Part shown: one piece after another, positions 18,326-26,329 of the stretch | Layout: each line of letters opens with the position of its first letter | How positions within the stretch are numbered: position 1 is the stretch's first letter | DNA from: Bacillus sp. Marseille-P3661 | GTDB lineage: Bacteria; Bacillota; Bacilli; Bacillales; Bacillaceae_J | DNA length: 64,000 nt | Reading direction: 5' to 3' | Assembly (NCBI RefSeq): GCF_900240995.1 | Contig: NZ_LT965953.1 | Coordinates: 186,001-250,000, forward strand | The notes under the pieces: generated by a model | The model's input: the letters and a program-made list of their open reading frames with translations, nothing else | Told to the model about the DNA's origin: nothing | Database searches by the model: none | Program-made: the position numbers and the translations under genes

Positions 18326-18451
18326 TAATTTTGTCCTATTTGAATAGTAAAAAGTAACTAGAACGCTGATAGATTTGGTTAAATTCAATTCTTCTAATAA
18401 AAAAAGTCCAACCTAGTTCGCAAGTTAAAAAAAAGCTTAGGTGTGATAGTA

Positions 18452-19138
18452 ATGATAGAAATGCAAGATGTATATAAACAATATCCGAATGGAATTTTAG
18501 CCGTTAATGGCATTGACGTAGAAATCAAGCAAGGTGAATTTGTATATGTTGTTGGTCCCAGTGGAGCTGGTAAATCAACGTTTATCAAGATGATGTACCG
18601 TGAAGAAAAGCCTACTAAAGGCACAATTTTAATAAACGGTATCAATCTATCAAAGCTAAGAAATAGTAAGGTACCGCTTTTGAGACGAAACATCGGGGTA
18701 GTCTTTCAGGATTTTAAGTTGCTGCCGAATTTAACTGTATTTGAAAATGTAGCTTTTGCATTAGAAGTAATTGAAGAACATCCGAAAAATATTAAACGCC
18801 GTGTGATGGAGGTTCTTGATCTTGTAAAACTAAAGCATAAAGCGCGTTTTCTTCCGTCGGAACTATCTGGGGGAGAGCAGCAGCGTATATCGATCGCGCG
18901 AGCAATTGTGAATTACCCGAAGATATTAATCGCCGACGAACCGACTGGAAATTTAGATCCTGATTCATCATGGGTTATCATGGATATTTTGGAAGAAATC
19001 AACAATCGTGGAACAACTGTTCTTATGGCTACACATAATCGTGAAATTGTAAACAAGGTTAGAAAACGGGTTATTGCGATTGAAAACGGCCGCATTGCTA
19101 GAGATGAAAATCGAGGTGATTACGGCTATGACTATTAA
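18452..19138 (+). CDS. ftsE: Cell-division ABC ATPase FtsE
   Basis: A 228-residue ATPase partner of FtsX that transmits cell-cycle signals to peptidoglycan hydrolases outside. It has Walker A GPSGAGKST, the Q-loop, signature LSGGEQQR and Walker B ILIADEPTGNLD, then the H-loop in MATHN. ATG 18452 (MIEMQDVYKQYPNG, as in B. subtilis FtsE, with SD AGGTG) is preferred over GTG 18443. The stop overlaps the ftsX start by 11 bases, implying translational coupling. Confidence 0.97.
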   Translation: MIEMQDVYKQYPNGILAVNGIDVEIKQGEFVYVVGPSGAGKSTFIKMMYREEKPTKGTILINGINLSKLRNSKVPLLRRNIGVVFQDFKLLPNLTVFENVAFALEVIEEHPKNIKRRVMEVLDLVKLKHKARFLPSELSGGEQQRISIARAIVNYPKILIADEPTGNLDPDSSWVIMDILEEINNRGTTVLMATHNREIVNKVRKRVIAIENGRIARDENRGDYGYDY

Positions 19139-20021
19139 TACGTTAGTTAGACATTTTAGAGAAGGCTCAAAGAACATTGGCCGGAATGGCTGGATGACAT
19201 TCGCATCGATTAGTGCGGTAACTGTAACACTATTACTAGTCGGAATTTTTCTAGTCATTATGATGAATTTAAATAATTTTGCAACATCAGTTGAGAAAGA
19301 CGTGGAAATTCGCGTTCATGTTGACTTAGTAGCAGACGAATCGCAGCAAAAAATACTAGAAGAGAAAATCAAAGGTATAAGTGAAGTCGAAAGTGTTACG
19401 TTTTCCTCCAAAGAAAAGGAACTAAATTCCGTCATCGAGAGTTTTGGTGAAGAAGGTAAGGCATTCGAATCATTGCGTGAAGAAAATCCACTTCATGATG
19501 TTTTTATTGTAAAAACAACGGATCCGCAACAAACGCCAAAAGTGGCGAAGCAAATTGAGAAATTTGAAAATGTGGACCGTATTAACTATGGACAAGGCAC
19601 AGTTGAGAAGCTGTTTAAAGTAGTTAACATCTCTAGAAATATCGGTCTCGCTTTAATTATTGGACTTATTTTTACAGCGATGTTCCTAATATCGAATACG
19701 ATTAAAATTACGATTATTGCTAGAAAAAGAGAAATAGAGATTATGAGACTTGTGGGAGCAACGAATAGTTTTATTCGTTGGCCATTCTTCCTTGAGGGGC
19801 TGTTCCTAGGTGTTCTAGGATCAATTGTACCGATCGTGTTAATTTACTTTGGCTATGATTATTTATACGACGCGGTTCAACCGCAATTAGAAGGAACGTT
19901 TATTACATTGTTAACAGTTAATCCTTTTGTTTGGCAAGTAGCTGGGATTTTATTAGCAATTGGTGCTTTTATCGGATCATGGGGAAGTTTAATGTCTATT
20001 CGCAAGTTTTTAAAAGCGTAG
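19128..20021 (+). CDS. ftsX: Cell-division ABC permease FtsX
   Basis: About 297 residues. One N-terminal membrane helix (~25-45) is followed by an extracytoplasmic loop of ~110 residues (EIRVHVDLVADESQQ), which in the family contacts the hydrolase. Three more membrane helices (~170-190, 225-245, 265-290) follow with the FtsX signature EIEIMRLVGATNSFIRWPF. The start MTINTLVRHFREGSKNI at 19128 has SD GAGGTGA; upstream in-frame ATGs lie inside ftsE and lack SDs. It forms an operon with ftsE and probably the following M23 peptidase gene. Confidence 0.96.
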   Translation: MTINTLVRHFREGSKNIGRNGWMTFASISAVTVTLLLVGIFLVIMMNLNNFATSVEKDVEIRVHVDLVADESQQKILEEKIKGISEVESVTFSSKEKELNSVIESFGEEGKAFESLREENPLHDVFIVKTTDPQQTPKVAKQIEKFENVDRINYGQGTVEKLFKVVNISRNIGLALIIGLIFTAMFLISNTIKITIIARKREIEIMRLVGATNSFIRWPFFLEGLFLGVLGSIVPIVLIYFGYDYLYDAVQPQLEGTFITLLTVNPFVWQVAGILLAIGAFIGSWGSLMSIRKFLKA

Positions 20022-20089
20022 ATTGATAGATTTAATTTTTTTACAAAAAAAGCTAGATTTCAGACTAATTTTGGAAGAGGTGGAACAAA

Positions 20090-21310
20090 GTGCGAAGACT
20101 ACTACTCATAACTTTGTCATCGTTGATTGCTTTCAGTGGACTTTTTTTGCATAGCAATCACGCATCTGCCAACCAACAACTTAAGAATAAAATCAACGAA
20201 GTCCAAGGTAAACGTGCAGACATAAAAGATGACTCGCAAGAAACGAAAAGCGAGATTAATGAAATAAAGCAAGAAGAAGAGAAAGTTAGAGCTGAAATTA
20301 AACGTTTAGATATGGCTGTTGCTGAAACAGCAGAACGTGTCCGTCAAAAGCAGGGTGAAATTGAGCAAACAACAGCCGAGATTGAACAATTACGGTTGCA
20401 AATTGAAGAGTTGCAAATTCGTATTGATAAGCGTGATGAAATGTTAAAAACGCGCGTCCGCTCTGTTCAAGAAAACGGCGGAGTAGTTAGTTATCTAGAT
20501 GTATTGTTAGGTGCTAAAAGCTTTGGCGATTTTCTAAATCGCGTTAATTCCGTTTCAATCATTGTTCAGCAAGACAAGGAAATTTTACAAACACATGTAA
20601 CCGAACAAGAAACACTAGAAGAAATTAAAATAGAAGTTGAAAATAAATTAGTTCAACTTGAAGCCGCTAAAGTTCAATTAGAAAAAGAAAAAGCAACGTA
20701 TGAGGCTCAAACTGTTGAAAAAGAAAAACTAATGGCGCAGCTTAAGCAAAAAGAAGAAGAGCTTGAAGGTGAATTATTAGATCTGCAAGAGCAGGATGAA
20801 ATTTTAGCAAAACAGCAAGCTTCTTATGAAAGACTTTATAAGCAATGGCAGGAAGAGCAACGCAGAATAGCTGAAGCCAAGGCACGTGGCGAGACGCCAC
20901 CAGTTACAGATGGTACATTTATGAGACCATCCAATGGTCCGGTAACGTCCAATTACGGTAAAAGATGGGGCAAGCTGCACGCGGGAATCGATATTGGTAA
21001 ACGTGGCAGCAGTGTTCCGATCGTAGCAGCAGCAGATGGAATTGTGTTCCGATCTTATTATTCGTCATCTTACGGTAATGTGGTATTTGTATCGCATAAC
21101 ATTGGTGGTACGATGTATACAACGCTATATGCGCACATGGAAAGTCGTAAAGTTTCAGAGGGCGATAGTGTAAAAAAAGGACAATTGGTAGGTTATATGG
21201 GGAATACAGGTCGCTCCACAGGTCCGCACTTACATTTTGAAATTCATAAAGGTCCTTGGAATGCAAGCAAGTCCAATGCAGTTGATCCTCGCAAATTAAT
21301 TAATTTTTAA
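20090..21310 (+). CDS. Secreted coiled-coil M23 (LytM) peptidoglycan peptidase, probable FtsEX partner
   Basis: 406 residues. A signal peptide (~1-27, ending near NHASA) precedes a long coiled coil (~30-270, heptad Glu/Lys/Gln-rich, interrupted near RVRSVQENGGVVSYLDVLLG) and a C-terminal LytM domain (~285-400). Metal ligands HxxxD (H297, D301) and HLHFE (H380, H382) are present, so the enzyme looks catalytically intact, unlike E. coli EnvC, which has the same architecture but a dead LytM domain. It lies 68 bases after ftsX. FtsEX activates coiled-coil hydrolases in other bacteria (EnvC, PcsB, CwlO), so direct control by FtsX is a reasonable inference. GTG start with SD GGAAGAGGTGG. Confidence 0.9.
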   Translation: MRRLLLITLSSLIAFSGLFLHSNHASANQQLKNKINEVQGKRADIKDDSQETKSEINEIKQEEEKVRAEIKRLDMAVAETAERVRQKQGEIEQTTAEIEQLRLQIEELQIRIDKRDEMLKTRVRSVQENGGVVSYLDVLLGAKSFGDFLNRVNSVSIIVQQDKEILQTHVTEQETLEEIKIEVENKLVQLEAAKVQLEKEKATYEAQTVEKEKLMAQLKQKEEELEGELLDLQEQDEILAKQQASYERLYKQWQEEQRRIAEAKARGETPPVTDGTFMRPSNGPVTSNYGKRWGKLHAGIDIGKRGSSVPIVAAADGIVFRSYYSSSYGNVVFVSHNIGGTMYTTLYAHMESRKVSEGDSVKKGQLVGYMGNTGRSTGPHLHFEIHKGPWNASKSNAVDPRKLINF

Positions 21311-21356
21311 CAACATAAATCGTACAAGCATTTCATATAGTACTATAGACAAGTTG

Positions 21357-21391
21357 AAGGCATCGCACAATCGGAGTGTGATGCCTTTTCC
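21357..21391 (+). terminator. Terminator of the ftsEX-peptidase operon
   Basis: AAGGCATC-GCAC pairs with GTG-T-GATGCCTT across a short loop, then TTTC. Confidence 0.8.
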
Positions 21392-21484
21392 TGCAAAGGA
21401 TCTTATATGGTATTATAGAGGTATATCATAGTCTTTTGTAGAAGTATAGGGTACGATAATAGATCGATTATTGGGGTGATAGGG

Positions 21485-22936
21485 TTGAGAATTCGCGGGA
21501 ATATTGTTTTAGTTTTAATGGCATTATCGCTTATAGCCGGCGCGGGGATATCTTTTATTTTGTATAATAATGGCGTTCTTACAAAGGCTGCAGAATCTTC
21601 ACCGTTGGCTGAGTCTTTGTTAAGTAATAATTCGAAAAATGAAGGCGATGTTGAAAAAATTAATCAAGTGTTAGACCTGATTTCCACTAGTTATGTGGAA
21701 GAAACAGAGCGTAATAAGCTGATTGAAGGTGCAATTAATGGGATGGTAGGTGTTTTAGAAGATCCATATTCTGTTTATATGGATCAAGAAACGGCCCATC
21801 AATTCAATCAGTCGCTAGATTCTTCGTTTGAAGGTATTGGTGCAGAAGTGAGTATGGAAGATGGAAAAGTAACTATTGTTGCGCCATTTAAAGACTCACC
21901 AGCTGAAAAAGCAGGTTTAAAGCCAAAGGATCATATTTTAAGTGTAGACGGTGAATCGCTAGAGGGCTTAGACCTTTATGAAGCCGTATTAAAAATTCGC
22001 GGTGAAAAAGGATCAGTTGCTACGCTTGAGGTTGAGCGTTCAGGAACAGCTGATACGTTAAAAATTGATGTAACTCGCGATGAAATTCCACTAGAAACAG
22101 TGTATAGCTCGATTAAGGATTATCAAGATAAAAAAGTAGGCTATATCGAGATCACAAGTTTCTCTGAAGATACTGCACAAGATTTTAAAAAGCAGTTAAA
22201 AGAACTTGAAGATCAAAAAATTAATGGCTTAGTGATTGATGTTCGTGGAAATCCAGGCGGTTACTTACAAAGCGTTGAAGATATATTGAAACTGTTAGTA
22301 ACGAAAGAAAAGCCATATGTTCAAATCGAAAATCGTAATGGTGAGAAAGAACGTTTCTTCTCTACTTTAGAAGAGAAAAAGCCTTACCCAATTACAGTGT
22401 TAATTGATAACGGCAGTGCATCAGCGTCTGAAATCTTGGCAGGCGCTATGAAAGAAGCGGGCGGCTATGAAATCGTTGGGGAAAAATCATTCGGAAAAGG
22501 AACTGTGCAACAAGCAATTCCATTAGGCGATGGCAGCAATATCAAGCTTACATTATTTAAGTGGTTAACTCCTGATGGAAACTTGATTCATAAACAGGGA
22601 ATTGAACCAACTGTTAAAGTGAAACAACCTGACTATTTCTATGCAAGTCCAGTTCAACTCGAAGAGCCTTTGAAATATGATGTAAATAATGATCAAGTTA
22701 AAAATGTACAAATTATGCTTAAAGGACTCGGTTTTGAGCCAGGTCGTATCGATGGCTATTTTAGTAAGCAAACTGAAATTGCAGTAACAGCATTCCAAAA
22801 AGCAAATAACCTTCCTAATACAGGTGAAGTGGATAAAACAACTGCCGGCAAACTTGAAGAAAAAATTATCGAGCAAGTTCGAGCAGAAGAAAATGACTTC
22901 CAGTTACAAACAGCGGTTAAGGTGCTGTTTCAATAA
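21485..22936 (+). CDS. ctpB: Carboxy-terminal processing protease CtpB (S41)
   Basis: Extracytoplasmic serine protease. In B. subtilis CtpB cleaves SpoIVFA to trigger pro-sigma-K processing. Domains in order: N-terminal membrane anchor or signal (~5-28), PDZ (~100-190, GIGAEVSMEDG, LKPKDHILSVDG), the S41 catalytic core (VIDVRGNPGG, GSASASEILAGAM, and the GEKSFGKGTVQ Lys/Gln segment), and a C-terminal peptidoglycan-binding domain (~400-465, VQIMLKGLGFEPGRIDGYFS). All expected catalytic motifs are visible. TTG 21485 with SD GGGGTGATAGGG is preferred; the GTG at 21476 would put the SD inside the gene. Confidence 0.93.
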   Translation: MRIRGNIVLVLMALSLIAGAGISFILYNNGVLTKAAESSPLAESLLSNNSKNEGDVEKINQVLDLISTSYVEETERNKLIEGAINGMVGVLEDPYSVYMDQETAHQFNQSLDSSFEGIGAEVSMEDGKVTIVAPFKDSPAEKAGLKPKDHILSVDGESLEGLDLYEAVLKIRGEKGSVATLEVERSGTADTLKIDVTRDEIPLETVYSSIKDYQDKKVGYIEITSFSEDTAQDFKKQLKELEDQKINGLVIDVRGNPGGYLQSVEDILKLLVTKEKPYVQIENRNGEKERFFSTLEEKKPYPITVLIDNGSASASEILAGAMKEAGGYEIVGEKSFGKGTVQQAIPLGDGSNIKLTLFKWLTPDGNLIHKQGIEPTVKVKQPDYFYASPVQLEEPLKYDVNNDQVKNVQIMLKGLGFEPGRIDGYFSKQTEIAVTAFQKANNLPNTGEVDKTTAGKLEEKIIEQVRAEENDFQLQTAVKVLFQ

Positions 22937-23037
22937 GTAATGTTGGATGACTGCCAGTCTCCTTAGATTGGATAGATAGCATTAAATTACCAATACTATA
23001 TTTGAAATTACTGGCAGGAGTCTCTGTAAACATGTCG

Positions 23038-23078
23038 AACTATATCCGTATGTAAGTACGGGTATAGTTTTTTTTTCA
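23038..23078 (+). terminator. Terminator of ctpB
   Basis: AACTATATCCGTA pairs with TACGGGTATAGTT across a six-base loop, followed by eight or more T. It lies about 100 bases after ctpB. A second imperfect pair (ACTGCCAGT near 22952, ACTGGCAG near 23012) lies in between. Confidence 0.85.
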
Positions 23079-23267
23079 TTAAAATTTTATTTGGAAGTTT
23101 TGGATAGAGCTTTATGCAGAGTAAATGGCGTTTAAAAGAAGGGCGGAAAGCTCTACATAAAAGGTAATCAGACAATTATTGGCAAGAATGCTCGTAAGAA
23201 GTACATCTAAATAGTCGGGAATATGGGCTTGTAGAAATTTGCTTGCACCTAAAACAACCTTATGCCG

Positions 23268-23295
23268 TTCAAAAAAATGTAAGAAGTAGTATAAT
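23268..23295 (+). promoter_or_regulatory. Likely sigma-A promoter of minJ
   Basis: TTCAAA (23268-23273), 16-base spacer, TATAAT (23290-23295), about 70 bases before the minJ start. The -10 is perfect and the -35 is weak. Nothing else is recognised between the ctpB terminator and minJ. Confidence 0.5.
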
Positions 23296-23367
23296 AGAAG
23301 AGTTGAATGAAATTGAATGGATAACAATTTAGGATATAAGTATCGGTTGACGAAGGATGGTGATGAA

Positions 23368-24561
23368 ATGACGTATACATGGATTTTGGATGTGCTAGTG
23401 GGTGTTGGGAGGTATTTTTTAAACCCTCTAGTTTATATTGTTTTCCTGTTTTCCTTTATTCTTGGCTATCGGCGTGTAAAACGGGAACGCAAGGATTTTA
23501 ATATTCGGATATTCCATGCATTTATTGGCTGGCGTGAGCTCATTTGGCCGAGTATTGTAACAGGTTTGGTCATATCGGTTATAACGCTCGGACTTGGTTT
23601 GTTACTGCCATACGGATTTACAGTGTTAACTGGAGCAATTTCGGTTTTATTTTTATGTTTGCTGCGGCCACGATTGCTTTCACCTGCATATGTACTAGGT
23701 TTTGCTATTTTAGTTTCTTTATTTTTACCAATGGTGGACGTCAATCAACCAATCTTTGTACAATGGCTTGAAGATATAGGGAACACGTCATTTCTTGTTA
23801 TGGCAATCATCATGTCTCTTTTATTAGTAGCTGAAGGGTTGTTAATTTTAAAAAGAGGCTCAAACCTTACAACACCAAGGTTGAAGAAAAGTAAGCGCGG
23901 CAAATTGGTCGGCATCCATGAAACGCAAAAGCTGTGGATGGCTCCAGTATTCTTTCTTATTCCAGGTGATGCGATTACATCCATTTGGGAATGGTGGCCG
24001 GTAATAGCCACATCGAATCAATCGTATACGGTTATGCTTGTACCGTTTGGAATTGGGTTTTATCAACAAATTCAATCCTCTCTTCCTAAAATGGCTATTC
24101 AAGCAACCGGTCGAAGAGTACTTGGCTTAAGTATGATTGTTTTAACTTTAACTGTTGCGGCGTACTGGTACCCGATCTTGGCGGTTGGTGCTGCAGTGGT
24201 AGCATTAATTGGCCGTGAATGGATTACGATCAGGCAGCGAAGTGCAGATGAAGATCAAGTTTCATTCTTTGCAAATCGTGATACAGGAATGGTGATTTTA
24301 GGCGTAATACCAGGTTCACCTGCGGATAGGATGTCACTGCAAATTGGGGAAGTCGTTACGAAGGTGAATGGACAAGTTGTGCGTAGTGAAAAGGAATTTT
24401 ACGAGGCCCTTCAGGTTAATCGAGCTTTTTGTAAGTTAGAGGTACTTGATTATAATGGCGAAGTACGATTTGCCAATCGATCGCTTTATGATGGCGAGCA
24501 TCATGAATTAGGGTTATTATTTGTTCATGATGATAATCAATGGACGACAGAGGCTGTTTAG
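23368..24561 (+). CDS. minJ: Cell-division topological determinant MinJ
   Basis: 397 residues, the size of B. subtilis MinJ (YvjD), which bridges DivIVA and MinD at poles and septum. It has seven or eight hydrophobic segments between residues ~5 and ~290. A C-terminal PDZ-like domain follows (~300-385, DTGMVILGVIPGSPADRMSL, IGEVVTKVNGQVV). ATG 23368 with SD GGATGGTGATG is preferred; the in-frame ATG at 23317 has no SD. Location between ctpB and csbA/uvrB matches the B. subtilis order and supports the call. Confidence 0.92.
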   Translation: MTYTWILDVLVGVGRYFLNPLVYIVFLFSFILGYRRVKRERKDFNIRIFHAFIGWRELIWPSIVTGLVISVITLGLGLLLPYGFTVLTGAISVLFLCLLRPRLLSPAYVLGFAILVSLFLPMVDVNQPIFVQWLEDIGNTSFLVMAIIMSLLLVAEGLLILKRGSNLTTPRLKKSKRGKLVGIHETQKLWMAPVFFLIPGDAITSIWEWWPVIATSNQSYTVMLVPFGIGFYQQIQSSLPKMAIQATGRRVLGLSMIVLTLTVAAYWYPILAVGAAVVALIGREWITIRQRSADEDQVSFFANRDTGMVILGVIPGSPADRMSLQIGEVVTKVNGQVVRSEKEFYEALQVNRAFCKLEVLDYNGEVRFANRSLYDGEHHELGLLFVHDDNQWTTEAV

Positions 24562-24581
24562 ACAGATTAATAAATTTACGG

Positions 24582-24617
24582 ATGGTTCTGGTTTTAAAAG
24601 TAACTGGAACCATTTTT
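24582..24617 (+). terminator. Terminator of minJ
   Basis: ATGGTTCTGGTT pairs with AACTGGAACCAT (two G-U pairs), followed by TTTT. Confidence 0.8.
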
Positions 24618-24778
24618 TATTTCTTAAATGTGCAACATTTGTCCCCATCGGATTACATTATCTCTCCAATTGCCACAACTTTAAACTCATATATCTAAAA
24701 AAATACTTCAAAAACTTCTGATAAAAACTAGCTTATATAACCAAACTAACTCATGAAAATGAAAGGGAGGTTTTAAAT

Positions 24779-25213
24779 ATGCAACAACTACGAAATATCA
24801 TGTCATCACAAGTTTTTACTGTGTCTGAAAACGATACTTGTCAAAAAGCAGCGTCTATTATGAGTGAGCACAATATTGGTGCGCTCCCTGTTGTGAATAA
24901 TAGCGGTGAAGTTATCGGGATGATTACTGACCGTGATATTACGTTACGTACAACTGCACAAGGTGAAAACGCGCAAACACCAGTATCACAAGTAATGACA
25001 GCGCAAAAGATTGTTCAAGCAACACCAGACATGGATGTTCATGAGGCAGCTCAATTAATGGCGCAACAACAAATTCGCCGTTTACCGGTTGTTGAAAACG
25101 GCCAAGTGGTAGGTATGGTTGCTTTAGGGGATCTTGCGGTGGACAATAAATTTGATAATGAAGCCGAACAAGCATTATCAAGTATTTCTACGCCGTCTAG
25201 CCCACAGCAGTAA
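24779..25213 (+). CDS. CBS-domain pair protein (YhcV-like)
   Basis: 144 residues made almost entirely of two CBS motifs (~residues 8-60 and 72-125). Each ends in the typical G-x-I/V-x-D pattern (GEVIGMITDRDITLR, GQVVGMVALGDLAV). Such stand-alone CBS pairs bind adenine nucleotides or related ligands as a Bateman module, but the target is unknown. The layout, including the LRTTAQG and MAQ(Q/H)QIRRLP stretches, resembles B. subtilis YhcV. SD GGGAGG precedes the ATG and a strong terminator follows, so it is monocistronic. Confidence 0.88.
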   Translation: MQQLRNIMSSQVFTVSENDTCQKAASIMSEHNIGALPVVNNSGEVIGMITDRDITLRTTAQGENAQTPVSQVMTAQKIVQATPDMDVHEAAQLMAQQQIRRLPVVENGQVVGMVALGDLAVDNKFDNEAEQALSSISTPSSPQQ

Positions 25214-25227
25214 GCTGTTTGAAAAAA

Positions 25228-25264
25228 GGTGCCCTGCTAAGCGAAGTAGGGCATCTTTGTTTTG
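25228..25264 (+). terminator. Terminator of the CBS protein gene
   Basis: GGTGCCCTGCT pairs with AGTAGGGCATC across a six-base loop and is followed by TTTGTTTTG. Confidence 0.85.
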
Positions 25265-25434
25265 TCTATTTCAAAATTCACCGTACAACCTTTAGTTCAT
25301 ATTATGAATTTTAGATTGCAAACATCCGTTTCCGGGTTATTTCTTAATTTTGGATTGAAATAATTAATTGAATTGCTGTCTAGGTTAAATCTAGGTTAAT
25401 CTTCACGCATGGGGATTTTTGTGTTGAACCAGAG

Positions 25435-26082
25435 TCATCTTAGCATATATGTTCGAGCGCGCTTATTTCCACTTGAGACGACTAGTATTTCTAAATCCAC
25501 AAGATTATGTAAGATGCGTCTTGCTTGACGTTCACCAATATTTAGGTGATTTGCAATCTCTGAAGGAGTAATTGGACGAAGTAGACGACGTGCAAAGCGT
25601 ATAACTTCTGCTTCAGTCCAAGATAATTTTGAAGGTGTTTCAATTGAGGTGAATTTGCCTATAAAAGCAAGAATAAGCTGTTGACATTGTTTAGGCTGCT
25701 CTTTAATCGATAAATAGGCTATAGGCAATAGAGTCCAACCATCTAAAGCTAATAAAGAATGGCGCCAGCATAAATCCTTAAACCTTCTTACATCCAGATC
25801 TCTCGCATGAGGACCGTATCCTTGAATTTCAATGCATCCTTTAGCTTCTCCAGGTTTATAGGCAAGATCGAGATAGCGAAAACCATTGTTGAAATCAAGA
25901 ACCTCCCATTCCGGATATAAATGATCAAAGTTTCCTACAGAAGGGTACCAAATCGTTCGGAGAAATTCATATGTACCATGACCTAGACCTTTTTCAAGTA
26001 ATTCACGTCTTCTTCGATTCTTTTCTTCAATAATTTGCTCTTGAATCCATTCTTCAAACCTTTGCTCAAAAAGCTGCGCCAT
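25435..26082 (-). CDS. Putative nuclease-fold protein with C-terminal winged HTH
   Basis: 215 residues. After a charged helix, residues ~45-110 contain FRYLDLAYKP...KGCIEIQGYG and RRFKDLCWRHSLLALDGWTL. This D...ExQ pattern and the following helix resemble Vsr/DUF559-like PD-(D/E)XK nuclease folds, with Gln in place of the usual Lys, so activity is uncertain. Residues ~150-215 form a likely winged helix-turn-helix (ITPSEIANHLNIGERQARRI, LVVSSG). ATG with SD AAAGGAAAG. I do not recognise a characterised relative. It stands alone next to the 203-bp repeat array. Confidence 0.65.
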   Translation of the reverse strand: MAQLFEQRFEEWIQEQIIEEKNRRRRELLEKGLGHGTYEFLRTIWYPSVGNFDHLYPEWEVLDFNNGFRYLDLAYKPGEAKGCIEIQGYGPHARDLDVRRFKDLCWRHSLLALDGWTLLPIAYLSIKEQPKQCQQLILAFIGKFTSIETPSKLSWTEAEVIRFARRLLRPITPSEIANHLNIGERQARRILHNLVDLEILVVSSGNKRARTYMLR

Positions 26083-26329
26083 TGTGTTCTTTCCTTTCTA
26101 AATTGTTATTTTTTGATATAAAAAACGTCCCAATACAACAAATCCCAGTGCAAATGAATAACCATGGTAATAAGTGTATGAGACGGCTATATATGATAAC
26201 TTAGCTTCTAATTCTAGTATAATCGAACCTTTGGATACTGCAATAGAAATTAATAAATAAAGCTTAGATTGTACCGACATTGCGTAGGGTGCGAATGTAT
26301 GTACATAATTTCAGAGGTCAAAACGAATA

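Noticed and set aside
23112-23327. 71-codon minus-strand ORF between ctpB and minJ
   Set aside because: No SD, overlaps the likely minJ promoter, hydrophobic composition typical of reversed AT-rich sequence.
26098-26280. 60-codon minus-strand ORF upstream of the nuclease-like gene
   Set aside because: No convincing SD, no recognisable family, and codon pattern unlike neighbours. It could be real, but the evidence is too weak.
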